A DNA stretch of 64,000 nucleotides, taken from the NCBI GenBank assembly GCA_017404505.1, contig JAFRCE010000004.1, positions 80,435 through 144,434 on the forward strand. Reading direction: 5' to 3'. The stretch comes from Solobacterium sp. Its GTDB lineage: Bacteria; Bacillota_I; Bacilli_A; Erysipelotrichales; Erysipelotrichaceae. This document shows positions 42,184 through 52,700 of the stretch, one piece after another (the stretch's first letter is position 1; every line of letters begins with the position of its first letter). The translations under genes were made by a program, and so were the position numbers. The notes under the pieces were generated by a model. It saw nothing but the letters and a program-made list of their open reading frames with translations, made no database searches and was not told the origin of the DNA.

Positions 42184-43008
42184 ATGATCGATAAAGTAAC
42201 CACGATCGTTGCCGATATTGACGGCACGCTGGTCAACAAAGGTGAAAGCATCATGCCCATCACAAAAGCAGCACTGGAAAAACTGCATCAGGAAGGTGTG
42301 CTGCTCGGTCTTTCCACCGGTCGCAAGATCAACAGCAGTATGTTCAACCGGGCGAAAGACTGGGGACTTTCCTTCAATTTTGACGTCATCATCGGTATGA
42401 ACGGCGGCCAGTTATGGGACAAAGACCATGAAGAGATCGAAAGCTATTATCTGCTTTCCACCGCTGACATGAAGGAAATCATTGAGCGCATGGCACCGCT
42501 GAACCTGAACGTGATGATCTATGAGGATGATCATATGGTCACTCTGCATTTTGACGACATGATCCATGCCTCGATGCAGAGAAACCACATCGAAGTCATC
42601 GTTACCGACGGTGACACGGACCGTCTCTGCGTGCGTCCCAACTACAACGTTCTTTTCCGCTTTGACCCGGAACGCAGCGAAGAAGTCGCCGCCTTTGCGA
42701 AAACAGTGGACTGTGAAAGATACCATGGCATCATGACTTCGCCGGGCATCATTGAATTCATGGATCCGCGGGTCAACAAGGGCATGGCTCTGCATAAATA
42801 CAGTGAAAGAAACAACATCCCGATCGAAGAAATCATGGCCTTCGGTGATATGGACAACGACAAGGAAATGCTGAAGGAAGCCGGCTGGGGTGTCTGTCTG
42901 CTGAATGGAAGTGACATCTCCAAATCAATGTCCGACGCTGTCACCGAATACCCGTGCACGGAAGACGGCATGGGCAGATATCTTGAGCAGTATGTACTGA
43001 AAGGATAA
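42184..43008 (+). CDS. Cof-type HAD-IIB phosphatase
   Basis: 274 residues. Motif I is VADIDGTLV (Asp11, Asp13), motif II LSTGR, motif IV FGDMDNDKEML near residue 220, with a C2B cap domain between. HAD-IIB enzymes dephosphorylate sugar phosphates, flavin or pyridoxal phosphates. Substrate not determinable. ACGAGG precedes the ATG. An 81-residue membrane protein follows after 9 bases in the same transcript. Confidence 0.88.
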   Translation: MIDKVTTIVADIDGTLVNKGESIMPITKAALEKLHQEGVLLGLSTGRKINSSMFNRAKDWGLSFNFDVIIGMNGGQLWDKDHEEIESYYLLSTADMKEIIERMAPLNLNVMIYEDDHMVTLHFDDMIHASMQRNHIEVIVTDGDTDRLCVRPNYNVLFRFDPERSEEVAAFAKTVDCERYHGIMTSPGIIEFMDPRVNKGMALHKYSERNNIPIEEIMAFGDMDNDKEMLKEAGWGVCLLNGSDISKSMSDAVTEYPCTEDGMGRYLEQYVLKG

Positions 43009-43017
43009 AGGCGGATA

Positions 43018-43263
43018 ATGATCTATATATGGGTTGCCGGCGTGATTCTGGCTGTGATGTTTATTCCCGGACTGGCATTCTTTTCCGGTATCTTCTATGC
43101 CATCGCTGCTGTCGTTACAAGTGTGCTGAATCTTCTGAAAGAAACGCTTCTGCTCATCTTTGCGAAAGGCAAAGATCTCTGGCAGGGCGGTACCGGCGGA
43201 AAAATCATCGTGCTAATCGTCAGCGCGGCGGTGATCAGCTGGTTCTGGAACTGGCTGTTCTGA
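43018..43263 (+). CDS. Small membrane protein (81 aa)
   Basis: Three hydrophobic segments (IWVAGVILAVMFIPGLAFF, then one around residues 25-50, and IIVLIVSAAVISWFWNWLF at the end) linked by the short charged stretch KGKDLWQGGTGGK. AAAGGCGG precedes ATG 43018. Co-transcribed with the Cof phosphatase. No family recognised. Confidence 0.55.
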   Translation: MIYIWVAGVILAVMFIPGLAFFSGIFYAIAAVVTSVLNLLKETLLLIFAKGKDLWQGGTGGKIIVLIVSAAVISWFWNWLF

Positions 43264-43264
43264 C

Positions 43265-43285
43265 AGGTGTCTTCGGACACCTTTT
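43265..43285 (+). terminator. Rho-independent terminator with UUCG loop
   Basis: Stem AGGTGTC/GACACCT with TTCG tetraloop and T run, two bases after the stop codon. Confidence 0.8.
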
Positions 43286-43290
43286 CGTTT

Positions 43291-43319
43291 GGAAAAAAAA
43301 AAGAATCCCGCGGGATTCT
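43291..43319 (-). terminator. Rho-independent terminator of the esterase gene
   Basis: Palindrome GAATCCCGCGGGATTC followed on the minus strand by ten T. Back to back with the plus-strand terminator. Confidence 0.85.
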
Positions 43320-44098
43320 CATTTGTAAAGATTCGGATAGAGGAATTCGAGGAAGAGGGGAATGACTGTTTCCCAGCTTGCCTCGGCATGCCAGCCGTCA
43401 ATGACGAGATGCGGCCAGGTATGACAGCCTCTTTTTTCATATTCGTGGCAGAATTCCTGAATCAGATCGATCGATGCGATCAGAGTTTTTTCGCCGCTTC
43501 TTTCTTTGGTGCCAAGGTCCATGTAGATCCGTGTGTCCGGATCGTAATCAGTCTGCTGGATCACTTCCCTGAGACCATTCAGACAGAAGTAATGAGCCGG
43601 TGAGACGCAGGCTGCCTTGGAATAGACGTCGTTGTATCTGGCAATCATGTATTCCGCCATCAGGCCGCCCATGCTGGAGCCTCCGATGCCGACGTGTTTT
43701 CTGTCTTTATAGACGCGGTATCTTTTTTCGCATTCCTTTTTCAGCACGTTGACGAACCATGCGGCAGTCACGTCGCCTTCCGCGTTGATCGGCTTTTCAC
43801 CCCAGAGCTGTTCGGCCGGCATCGGACAGTATTCGTCCATGCGCAGACTGCCGGTATGATTGCAGTCCTGGCCGATCACGACAAGATCAAGACCGGTTTT
43901 ATCGAGGTATTCCTTGAAACCCCATGATTTTCCATACGTCGCGGTCTCGTCCGAGAACAGGTTGTGGCCGTCGAACATATACAGTACGTCGTATTTCTTT
44001 TTGGTCCTGTCATAACTCTCAGGCAGATACACGTAGATCTTGCGCGGTGATTCTGACTGCGGTTCGACAGACAGTTCAAAGATTTCAATTCTTCCCAT
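43319..44098 (-). CDS. Alpha/beta-hydrolase esterase
   Basis: 259 residues of the esterase D/Fes-like group: YVYLPESYD, YMFDGHNLF, and the nucleophile elbow GGSSMGG with Ser142; Asp in MDLGTKE and His in DGWHAEASW complete the triad. Related enzymes hydrolyse acetyl, feruloyl or siderophore esters. No signal peptide, so cytosolic. It lies 3 bases downstream of plsY in the same minus-strand operon. Confidence 0.85.
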   Translation of the reverse strand: MGRIEIFELSVEPQSESPRKIYVYLPESYDRTKKKYDVLYMFDGHNLFSDETATYGKSWGFKEYLDKTGLDLVVIGQDCNHTGSLRMDEYCPMPAEQLWGEKPINAEGDVTAAWFVNVLKKECEKRYRVYKDRKHVGIGGSSMGGLMAEYMIARYNDVYSKAACVSPAHYFCLNGLREVIQQTDYDPDTRIYMDLGTKERSGEKTLIASIDLIQEFCHEYEKRGCHTWPHLVIDGWHAEASWETVIPLFLEFLYPNLYK

Positions 44099-44101
44099 GT
44101 G

Positions 44102-44719
44102 TTATCCCATCCATTTGATTTTGCTTTCGGTGCCGTTCTTGACCCGCTCAAGATTGGACTTGTGACGGTAGGTGACAAAACCCCAGAGCACCAGCAGGGC
44201 GAGAGGAATACTGATATCGATACCTTTCGTGAAGTGCAGGACAAAGGAAGCGATGACCGCGATCAGCAGCGAACCGATCGAAGAAACGGACACCATCTTG
44301 GTCAGATAGAGAATCGCAAAGAAGGAAACGACCGGCAGGACGAACTGCACCAGGTATTCGCCAGTCAGCAGCGCGGCGATGCCGAGCAGGAAGCCGTAGC
44401 TTGTGGCGACTGCCTTGCCGCCTTTGAACTGGGCGAAAATGGGGAAGCAGTGGCCGATGCAGCAGGCGAGACCCGCATAGATTTCCGTGCCGGGTGCGAG
44501 ATAATGAGCCAGCAGCATGCTGAAGAAAGCCTTCAGGGCATCGAGAACCGTGACGATCACAGCCACCGGTTTGCCGAGAACACGGCCGGCGTTGGAAGCA
44601 CCGAGATTGCCCGATCCTTCCAGACGTATATCTTTATGAAAGAACAGTTTTCCGATGATCAATGCCCAGGGCACAGAGCCAAACAGGTAACTGATCACAA
44701 TAACCAGGATTGTCTGCAT
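44102..44719 (-). CDS. plsY: Acyl-phosphate:glycerol-3-phosphate acyltransferase PlsY
   Basis: 205-residue membrane enzyme that transfers an acyl group from acyl phosphate to glycerol-3-phosphate, the first step of phospholipid synthesis. The three conserved loops are present: EGSGNLGASNAGRVLG, GHCFPIFAQFKGGKAVATS, and HKSNLERVKNGTE at the C-terminus. Five membrane helices. In many Bacillota plsY sits beside parE-parC, and here topoisomerase IV is divergent, 0.5 kb away. AGGAGG-type site precedes the start on the minus strand. Confidence 0.95.
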   Translation of the reverse strand: MQTILVIVISYLFGSVPWALIIGKLFFHKDIRLEGSGNLGASNAGRVLGKPVAVIVTVLDALKAFFSMLLAHYLAPGTEIYAGLACCIGHCFPIFAQFKGGKAVATSYGFLLGIAALLTGEYLVQFVLPVVSFFAILYLTKMVSVSSIGSLLIAVIASFVLHFTKGIDISIPLALLVLWGFVTYRHKSNLERVKNGTESKIKWMG

Positions 44720-44768
44720 AGAATAAAACCTCCGTCCTTTATTCTACCACACTGTTCCGCAGGGTATG

Positions 44769-44804
44769 AAAAAAGTGCCGTCCTGACAGTCGTCAGAGCG
44801 GCAC
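44769..44804 (-). terminator. Rho-independent terminator (minus strand)
   Basis: Outer stem GTGCCG/CGGCAC with an inner stem CTGAC/GTCAG, followed on the minus strand by a T run. It lies just after the decayed minus-strand gene. Confidence 0.75.
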
Positions 44805-44807
44805 CGA

Positions 44808-45230
44808 TCAGCCGTTTCTGCCGTGATTTCTGATTTCCTGAAGCATTTCCTGATGGTCTTCGACCATTCCGTAGTAATTCGGGTTGTCGTTGCTGAGCTT
44901 GTCGCCGTAGTCAAAGTTAAAGTAGAAAATGAAATGGATAATGGTGGCATCGTCATCCGGCCGGCTTTTGCCGCGCATCACGCACAGCTTTCTCATTCGT
45001 ACGCCAGTTTCGGATTGGCGAGAATCACTCTTTTCAGTTCGGCGATTTCCTGGGGCAGTTCCGCAATTCATCATCGAGTCCGATCTTTCCAGCGGTTTGC
45101 AATCTGTATCTGACGGTTCTTTTGGGAACGGTTTTCAAAGTCTGCGAAAAAAGGCGTAAAACTGTGTGAGCCAACTGTTTTCCGGTAATAATATATTGCC
45201 GGGCGCGGCTTTTATCGAAGGTCTTTTTTT
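44808..45230 (-). pseudogene. Probable decayed gene of unknown family
   Basis: Three minus-strand frame fragments line up in order: one from about 45228 to 45064 (with TVPKRTVRYRLQTAGKIGLD), one from about 45070 to 44993 (AELPQEIAELKRVILANPK), and one from 44996 to 44808 (MRGKSRPDDDATIIHFIFYF). Single-base shifts at about 45067 and 44994 would join them into one protein of some 140 residues, followed by the terminator noted above. The composition is protein-like but I cannot name a family, and a competing plus-strand frame is open across part of it. This is the only gene-like content of the 540-base gap before parE. Confidence 0.35.
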
Positions 45231-45238
45231 GCTATAAT
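45230..45238 (+). promoter_or_regulatory. Extended -10 promoter of the parE-parC operon
   Basis: TG-C-TATAAT, a perfect extended -10, about 23 bases before the parE start. Confidence 0.7.
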
Positions 45239-45261
45239 TTATCAGTTAGTTGGAGATGCAA

Positions 45262-47178
<1,917 letters not shown>

Positions 47179-47181
47179 AGC

Positions 47182-49689
47182 ATGGCGAAAAAGAAAGTAA
47201 TTGAAGACAATACAAAATACGTTCCGCAGCTGCTTGAAGACATCATGGGAGCCGGCTTCGGCCGTTATGCGAAATACATTATTCAGGAACGCGCGCTGCC
47301 GGATGCCCGTGACGGTCTCAAACCGGTCCAGCGGCGTATCCTCTATGCCATGTATCATGACGGCAACACCTGGGATCATCCTTACCGCAAATCGGCCAAG
47401 ACGGTCGGTCTGGTCATCGGTAACTATCATCCGCACGGTGACACGTCCGTCTATGATGCGATGGTGCGCATGTCCCAGGACTGGAAAGTGCGTCTGCCGT
47501 TAATTGACATGCACGGCAACAACGGCTCGATCGACGACGACCCGGCCGCTGCCATGCGTTATACAGAAGTGCGGCTTGCCAAAGTGACACAGGTCATGGA
47601 AGACGATCTCGACAAGAACACCGTCGAGATGGCACCGAACTTCGACGATACGGAAAAAGAACCGACTGTCCTGCCGGTGCCTTTTCCGGTCATGCTGGTA
47701 AACGGCGCGACCGGTATCGCGGCCGGCTATGCGACCAACATGCCGCCGCACAACATGGGCGAAGTCATTGACGGTGCGATCTATCGTCTCCACAATCCGA
47801 CCTGCACACTGACCGACATGATGGACATCATCAAAGGTCCGGATTTCCCGACCGGCGGCATTGTCCAGGGTGAACAGGGCATCCGCGATGCCTTTGAAAC
47901 CGGCAAGGGCAGGATCGTCGTCCGCGCCAAGTGCGAGATCGTGGAAGGCCGTTCCATGAATCAGATCGTCATTACCGAGATTCCCTATGAAGTGATCAAG
48001 GGACAGCTGGTGCGCAAGATGGACGAGATCCGCGTTGCCAAGGATATTGACGGCATTCTCGATGTCCGTGACGAAAGCGACCGCAACGGCATGCGCATCG
48101 TGGTCGACGTACGCAAGGAAGCCGACGCGAACCTGATCCTGAATTATTTCTATAAGAATACCGATCTGCAGATTTATTATTCCTACAATAACGTCGCCAT
48201 CATCGACAAGCGTCCGGTTCAGGTCGGACTGCTGGGTCTGCTGGATGCCTTTATCGATTTCCGCAAGGAAGTTGTACTGCGTAGGGCGAAATATGAACTG
48301 GACCGGATGGAAGCGAGATGCCATATCATCGAAGGTCTGATGAAGGCTGTTTCCGTTCTTGACGAAGTGATCCGCATCATCCGCGCTTCCCAGGACAAAG
48401 CCGATGCCAAGAAGAATCTGATGAAGGCGTTCGGTTTTGACGAGCCGCAGGCGGAAGCGATCGTTTCCCTGCGTCTGTACCGTTTATCCAATACCGATAT
48501 CGTGACATTGCGCACCGAGTTCGCCGAACTGGTCAACAAGATCGAAGAAACCAAGGCGATCCTGGAAAACGCCAACGTGCTTCGTTCCGTCATCGTAAAG
48601 GAACTGAAGGCGGTCAAGCACGAATACGCGACGCCGCGTCTGACCCGCATCGAATCGAAGGTCGAAGACATCGTCATCGACAAAGCCCAGATGGTAACCA
48701 ACGAACGGGTCATGGTCACGGTGACAAGAGACGGCTATGTCAAGCGTGTCTCGCTGCGTTCCTATAACGCCACCGCCGGCCAGCCGACCGGTCTGAAAGC
48801 GGGTGACGCCCTGATCGGCGCCATCGAATGCGACACGGTCGACACGCTGCTGCTGTTTACCTCCGGCGGCAATTACGCCTCTTTGCCGGTATGGCAGTGT
48901 GATGAAGCCAAGTGGAAGGATATCGGCATGCATCTGAACAAAGCCATCCGGATCAACGGCGACGACAAGATCGTCAACGCCATCCTGATCAAGGATTTCG
49001 ATACCTATGCCTGGATCGTCACGGTATCCTCGGCCGGCCAGATCAAGAAGACACCGGTCAGCCAGTGGAAGGTCGAACGTAACAACAAGGTCATGGCGGC
49101 CATGAACCTGCCGCCGAAGGGGAAGGTGATCAACGCCTTCGCCGCTTACGAAGGCCAGGAAATCCTGATGGTTTCCCGGCTGGGTCTGGCATACCGTTTT
49201 TCACTGGATGAGATTCCTTCCACCGGCCTGCGCTCCAAAGGCGTCAAGTCGATCAATCTTGCCAAAGACGACAGTGTCGGCTTCGGCTGCCTGCTCGATG
49301 CGAAAGACAGCGCCGTGCTCTTTGTGACCGAACAGGGTCAGATGAAGCGCGTCAAGGTGGATGAGATCACCGTCGGCACAAGACCGATCAAAGGCAACCT
49401 CATCTGCAAGCGTCTGAAGACCAATCCGAGCCGTATTGCCTATGCCATGGGTATTTCCAGCGGCCGTGAACTGGCCTTCTACGATCCGGAAGAACAGCTG
49501 CTCAAGGCTTCCGACATTCCGCTGAAGTCACGGGATACCGGCTTCTCCGCGCCGCTGGTTCTCAAGAAGGGCTGGACCATTCTCAAAGGCATCGAAGAAT
49601 GCCGCATTGTCGACACACCGGCCGGTGCCGATACGACGATACACAACGACATCGAACCGCTGAATCTGTTCGGGGAGGAAGAATCATGA
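47182..49689 (+). CDS. parC: DNA topoisomerase IV subunit A
   Basis: 835 residues. The catalytic Tyr127 lies in AAMRYTEVRL; the N-terminal breakage domain is followed by a coiled coil and a C-terminal beta-pinwheel (from about 510). In the quinolone-resistance region HPHGDTSVYD, the positions equal to Ser80 and Glu84 of E. coli ParC are Thr88 and Asp92, conservative changes that are probably natural in this lineage. The stop overlaps yqeH by ATGA, so topoisomerase IV and the ribosome-assembly genes share a transcript. Confidence 0.95.
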   Translation: MAKKKVIEDNTKYVPQLLEDIMGAGFGRYAKYIIQERALPDARDGLKPVQRRILYAMYHDGNTWDHPYRKSAKTVGLVIGNYHPHGDTSVYDAMVRMSQDWKVRLPLIDMHGNNGSIDDDPAAAMRYTEVRLAKVTQVMEDDLDKNTVEMAPNFDDTEKEPTVLPVPFPVMLVNGATGIAAGYATNMPPHNMGEVIDGAIYRLHNPTCTLTDMMDIIKGPDFPTGGIVQGEQGIRDAFETGKGRIVVRAKCEIVEGRSMNQIVITEIPYEVIKGQLVRKMDEIRVAKDIDGILDVRDESDRNGMRIVVDVRKEADANLILNYFYKNTDLQIYYSYNNVAIIDKRPVQVGLLGLLDAFIDFRKEVVLRRAKYELDRMEARCHIIEGLMKAVSVLDEVIRIIRASQDKADAKKNLMKAFGFDEPQAEAIVSLRLYRLSNTDIVTLRTEFAELVNKIEETKAILENANVLRSVIVKELKAVKHEYATPRLTRIESKVEDIVIDKAQMVTNERVMVTVTRDGYVKRVSLRSYNATAGQPTGLKAGDALIGAIECDTVDTLLLFTSGGNYASLPVWQCDEAKWKDIGMHLNKAIRINGDDKIVNAILIKDFDTYAWIVTVSSAGQIKKTPVSQWKVERNNKVMAAMNLPPKGKVINAFAAYEGQEILMVSRLGLAYRFSLDEIPSTGLRSKGVKSINLAKDDSVGFGCLLDAKDSAVLFVTEQGQMKRVKVDEITVGTRPIKGNLICKRLKTNPSRIAYAMGISSGRELAFYDPEEQLLKASDIPLKSRDTGFSAPLVLKKGWTILKGIEECRIVDTPAGADTTIHNDIEPLNLFGEEES

Positions 49690-50735
49690 CACGATGCAAA
49701 GGCTGCGGTGTAATCCTGCAGAGCACAGATAAAAACGCGCCCGGCTATACACCGAAGGAAGGCAGTGAATACTGTCAGAGATGTTTCCGTCTGATGCACT
49801 ATGACGATCTGACGGTTTCCATGAAGAAGGGCATCGATCCCGATCAGGTGATTTCCCGTATCGCCGAAAAGGACGCGGTCATCTTATGGGTCGTGGATCT
49901 GTTTGACTTCGAAGCCGGCATGATCCCCGGTCTGAACCGCAAACTGCCGGGCAAGGATATCCTGATGGTCGCGGCCAAACGTGACATCCTGCCGGAAACG
50001 CTCTCGCATGAAAAGACAGCCCGCTTCGTCTTCGAACGGCTGCGTGAACTGGGCATTCAGATCAAGGGTCTGATCCTCAGCGGCAAACTGCGGCAGATGG
50101 GTGCCGAGGAAGTCAAAGAGGCGGTCCGCATGACGGCCAAGGGCAGACCGGTCGTCGTCATGGGCCGGGCCAATGCCGGAAAGAGCACATTGCTCAACAA
50201 TCTGATGAATGAAAACGTCCTGGCGGCTTCCCGCTATCCGGGAACCACCCTGGACTTTAACGAACTGACCATTGACGATCAGGTCTATATCGACACGCCG
50301 GGTCTGGAAATCGAGCACAGCCTGCTGATGGAAGTGCCGGAAGAGGATCTCAAGGACATCCTGCCGGCCAGCACCATCAAGCCGCAGGTCTACCAGCTGC
50401 GCGGCGATCAGTCGTTCGCGATCGGCGGTCTCATCCGCATCGATCTGACCGGCTGTGACAAAGCGTCCTGTGTCTTCTATATCAGCAATCGGCTGCCGAT
50501 CCACCGCTCCAAACTGGCGGCGGCTGACGAACTGTGGAAGAAGCACTATGGCTCACTTTTCCGGCCGACCCCGCTGGCAAAAGAATTCCGTACCTTTACG
50601 GTGCACAAGGAAATGGATAAGATGGATATCGTGATCGACGGCCTCGGCTGGGCATGTGTGCATGGCCAGATGAAGACCGTGACGGTCCACGCTCCCAAAG
50701 GAGTGAACGTAACATTCAGAAAGGCGATGCTGTAA
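49686..50735 (+). CDS. yqeH: Ribosome biogenesis GTPase YqeH
   Basis: 349-residue circularly permuted GTPase needed for 30S assembly. An N-terminal zinc finger (Cys4, Cys7, Cys30, Cys33) precedes the permuted G domain: G4 AKRD (97-100) comes before G1 GRANAGKST (160-168) and G3 DTPG (203-206), the order that defines this family. ATG 49686 overlaps the parC stop by four bases. TAATG joins it to yhbY. Confidence 0.95.
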   Translation: MTRCKGCGVILQSTDKNAPGYTPKEGSEYCQRCFRLMHYDDLTVSMKKGIDPDQVISRIAEKDAVILWVVDLFDFEAGMIPGLNRKLPGKDILMVAAKRDILPETLSHEKTARFVFERLRELGIQIKGLILSGKLRQMGAEEVKEAVRMTAKGRPVVVMGRANAGKSTLLNNLMNENVLAASRYPGTTLDFNELTIDDQVYIDTPGLEIEHSLLMEVPEEDLKDILPASTIKPQVYQLRGDQSFAIGGLIRIDLTGCDKASCVFYISNRLPIHRSKLAAADELWKKHYGSLFRPTPLAKEFRTFTVHKEMDKMDIVIDGLGWACVHGQMKTVTVHAPKGVNVTFRKAML

Positions 50736-51022
50736 TGCTGACAACGAAACAGAAAGTATTTTTAAGAAGTCTTGCCCAGACGGAAAAACCGCTTTTCCAG
50801 ATCGGCAAGGACGCGATCAGTGACAACCTGATCAATACCGTGAACAATGCCTTCCGTACCCATGAGCTGATCAAGATCACGGTACTGAAGAACGCACCGG
50901 ACGATATCAAGGAAATTGCCTTTGATCTGGCTCGTCTGACCAAAAGCGAAATGGTTCAGATCATCGGCCGGCAGATCGTCCTGTACCGGCGGGCCAAGGA
51001 ACCGAAGATCCTGCTGCCATGA
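50735..51022 (+). CDS. yhbY: RNA-binding protein YhbY (CRM domain)
   Basis: 95 residues forming a single CRM domain that binds pre-50S ribosomes. Typical segments are LTTKQKVFLRSLAQ, FQIGKDAIS, LIKITVLKNAP and IIGRQIVLYRRAKE. The start overlaps the yqeH stop (TAATG) and its own stop overlaps the next start (ATGA). Confidence 0.93.
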   Translation: MLTTKQKVFLRSLAQTEKPLFQIGKDAISDNLINTVNNAFRTHELIKITVLKNAPDDIKEIAFDLARLTKSEMVQIIGRQIVLYRRAKEPKILLP

Positions 51023-51807
51023 TCGTTTCCGGAATCTTCGACCCGCTTTCCCAAAAAGAACTGCAGAAACTGCTGCAGATCCGCCGGGAAAATCATCTGA
51101 ATGAACTGTATGTCTCCGTGTGCGGCGAAGGGGTCCTCGATCTTGACGAGCGGCGAAGACTGCTGGCCATGGCGCTGAAGCCGTACCGGCATATACACGT
51201 AACAGATCAGGAAGGCGTATGGCTTGAAAGTATCGATGAGGAAAAGATCCGTCAGGGTGAATTCCGGCTGGCCGCCAAGGGCATCCGGAAAGAACTGATC
51301 GAAAAGAATCATTATCTCGATGTCATCGTCGATGCCATGTGCAAGCCTTCCCGGGCTGCCCACAGCCGCCGGGTGGCGCAGGTGTGCCAAGAACTCGCGC
51401 ATGTACATCATCTTGACGAGGCGAAAGCTTACCGGATGGGCATGCTGCATGACATTACGAAGAAGTGGAGTGATGAGGAAGGGGAGAAGGTCCTGAAAGT
51501 CCATGACCCCGGACAGCTGTCCCTCAGTCCCAAAGTCTGGCACAGCTTCACGGCTGTCTACTGGCTGAAGGAAAACATGGGGCTGCATGATCCAACGGTG
51601 CTCAATGCCATCTATCACCATACTCTGGGGGATGGCCGGACACTGTACGACCATATCCTCTATATTGCCGACAAGATCGAACCGGGCCGCGGCTATGATG
51701 TTTCGCGGCAGCGGAAAGCGGCCGAAGAAAACCTCATCACGGCAGCAGCCATGATCCTGGCGGAGTCCAACGAATACAGATCCAAGAAGGAGGGAATCCA
51801 TGTCTGA
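51019..51807 (+). CDS. yqeK: NadD-like (degenerate) - YqeK HD-domain fusion
   Basis: 262 residues. Residues about 100-262 are YqeK, an HD-domain hydrolase of diadenosine tetraphosphate: His115, His144-Asp145 (MLHDITKKW), IYHHTLGD around 198 and Asp218 in IADKIEPGRGYD. Residues 1-95 resemble the start and end of nicotinate-nucleotide adenylyltransferase, but GIFDPLSQKEL stands where the catalytic HxGH follows FDP, and the ISSTxIR motif is reduced to AAKGIR. So the NAD-synthesis half has lost its active site and about half its length. NadD-YqeK fusions are known in Mycoplasma; here only the hydrolase half looks active. ATGA overlap with yhbY. Confidence 0.85.
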   Translation: MIVSGIFDPLSQKELQKLLQIRRENHLNELYVSVCGEGVLDLDERRRLLAMALKPYRHIHVTDQEGVWLESIDEEKIRQGEFRLAAKGIRKELIEKNHYLDVIVDAMCKPSRAAHSRRVAQVCQELAHVHHLDEAKAYRMGMLHDITKKWSDEEGEKVLKVHDPGQLSLSPKVWHSFTAVYWLKENMGLHDPTVLNAIYHHTLGDGRTLYDHILYIADKIEPGRGYDVSRQRKAAEENLITAAAMILAESNEYRSKKEGIHV

Positions 51808-52147
51808 ATTACTGCAGTTTGTTCTCAAAACGCTGGATGACAAACTGGCAATGAATATTGTGACCATCAACATGCAGGAAGTCAGTCCGTTCACGGATTA
51901 CTTTGTCATCTGCACAGCCAAAAACATCCGTCATGCCCAGTCCCTGGCCGAGACACTGGAACAGGACGCGGCGAAGAACGGCTATGACGTCCGCATCAGG
52001 GAAGGCGACAAGGAAAGCACCTGGGTGCTGATCGACCTCAACGAAGTCGTCGTGCATATCTTCACGGAAGAAACCAGAAAGCTGTACCGTCTGGAAGCCC
52101 TGTGGGCTGACCAGCCGCAGGAGCCCTACGTTTCCGAAACGGAGTGA
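51800..52147 (+). CDS. rsfS: Ribosomal silencing factor RsfS
   Basis: 115 residues. Binds L14 on the large subunit and blocks subunit joining in starvation. Family segments: DYFVICTAKNIRHAQSLAE, DKESTWVLIDLNEVVVHIF, and RKLYRLEALWAD. Overlaps the YqeK fusion gene by 8 bases, with AAGGAGG just upstream. Last gene of the parE-parC-yqeH-yhbY-yqeK-rsfS operon. Confidence 0.95.
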   Translation: MSELLQFVLKTLDDKLAMNIVTINMQEVSPFTDYFVICTAKNIRHAQSLAETLEQDAAKNGYDVRIREGDKESTWVLIDLNEVVVHIFTEETRKLYRLEALWADQPQEPYVSETE

Positions 52148-52166
52148 CCATATGGTCACTTTTTTA
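52144..52166 (+). terminator. Rho-independent terminator of the parE-rsfS operon
   Basis: Perfect palindrome GTGACCATATGGTCAC that includes the rsfS stop codon, followed by seven T. Confidence 0.8.
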
Positions 52167-52197
52167 TAAAAAAAGAACCGGATCTCAATGATCCGGT
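52165..52197 (-). terminator. Rho-independent terminator of the minus-strand sensor operon
   Basis: Minus-strand stem ACCGGATC/GATCCGGT with a 5-base loop holding part of the stop codon, followed by a T run. Confidence 0.8.
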
Positions 52198-52688
52198 CCG
52201 GAATAGATACCGTTGAGCTGCAGCCAGGCTTCGATGTCGCTGGCCAGCATCGGATGGTTCTGATCGTACTGAATGAAGTTGTCGATGATGATCTCGCCGT
52301 TCTGCGTCCGGGCTGTGACAAAGGCCGGATAGGAGGAGAGACCCCATTCGTTTTTCAGACGGTTGGTCAGCAGCTGTTCTTCCAGCGGTGTGATGTCGAC
52401 GGTCTCGATCATTCGGTCGATCTGCAGGCCGGTGTCGTTTTTCACGGTCGCCATGACGGTATTCTTGACATAGATACAGTCCTGATTTTTGCGGGAATAG
52501 AAGAACAGATAGTGGGTAACGCCGTCGGGCGAACTGCGGATATAATCTTTCAGTGTCTCATAGTCCAGATAAGTCACGGTTTCTTCGGTGTCGTCATAGG
52601 TGTTCGGTTCGAAAAAACGATAGCCGACGACGGCGGTGCTGTAGACCATGATCAGACACAGTATGGTAAACAATACTCTTTTCAACAT
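52185..52688 (-). CDS. Membrane-anchored thioredoxin-like protein lacking the CxxC
   Basis: 167 residues. An N-terminal hydrophobic segment (VLFTILCLIMVYSTAVVGY) anchors or exports it. The rest has a thioredoxin-like layout: YLFFYSRKNQDC stands where the active site would be, with Asn68 in place of the first Cys and a lone Cys71, and Tyr120-Pro121 looks like the conserved cis-Pro loop. It is therefore unlikely to be a dithiol oxidoreductase. It starts 12 bases after the propeller-phosphatase gene in the same operon and may serve that system. Confidence 0.6.
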   Translation of the reverse strand: MLKRVLFTILCLIMVYSTAVVGYRFFEPNTYDDTEETVTYLDYETLKDYIRSSPDGVTHYLFFYSRKNQDCIYVKNTVMATVKNDTGLQIDRMIETVDITPLEEQLLTNRLKNEWGLSSYPAFVTARTQNGEIIIDNFIQYDQNHPMLASDIEAWLQLNGIYSGPDH

Positions 52689-52700
52689 AGCGGGTACCTG

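Noticed and set aside
44929..45159. A plus-strand ORF of 76 residues before parE.
   Set aside because: No ribosome-binding site or protein-like motif; the minus-strand fragments with a following terminator are the better explanation.
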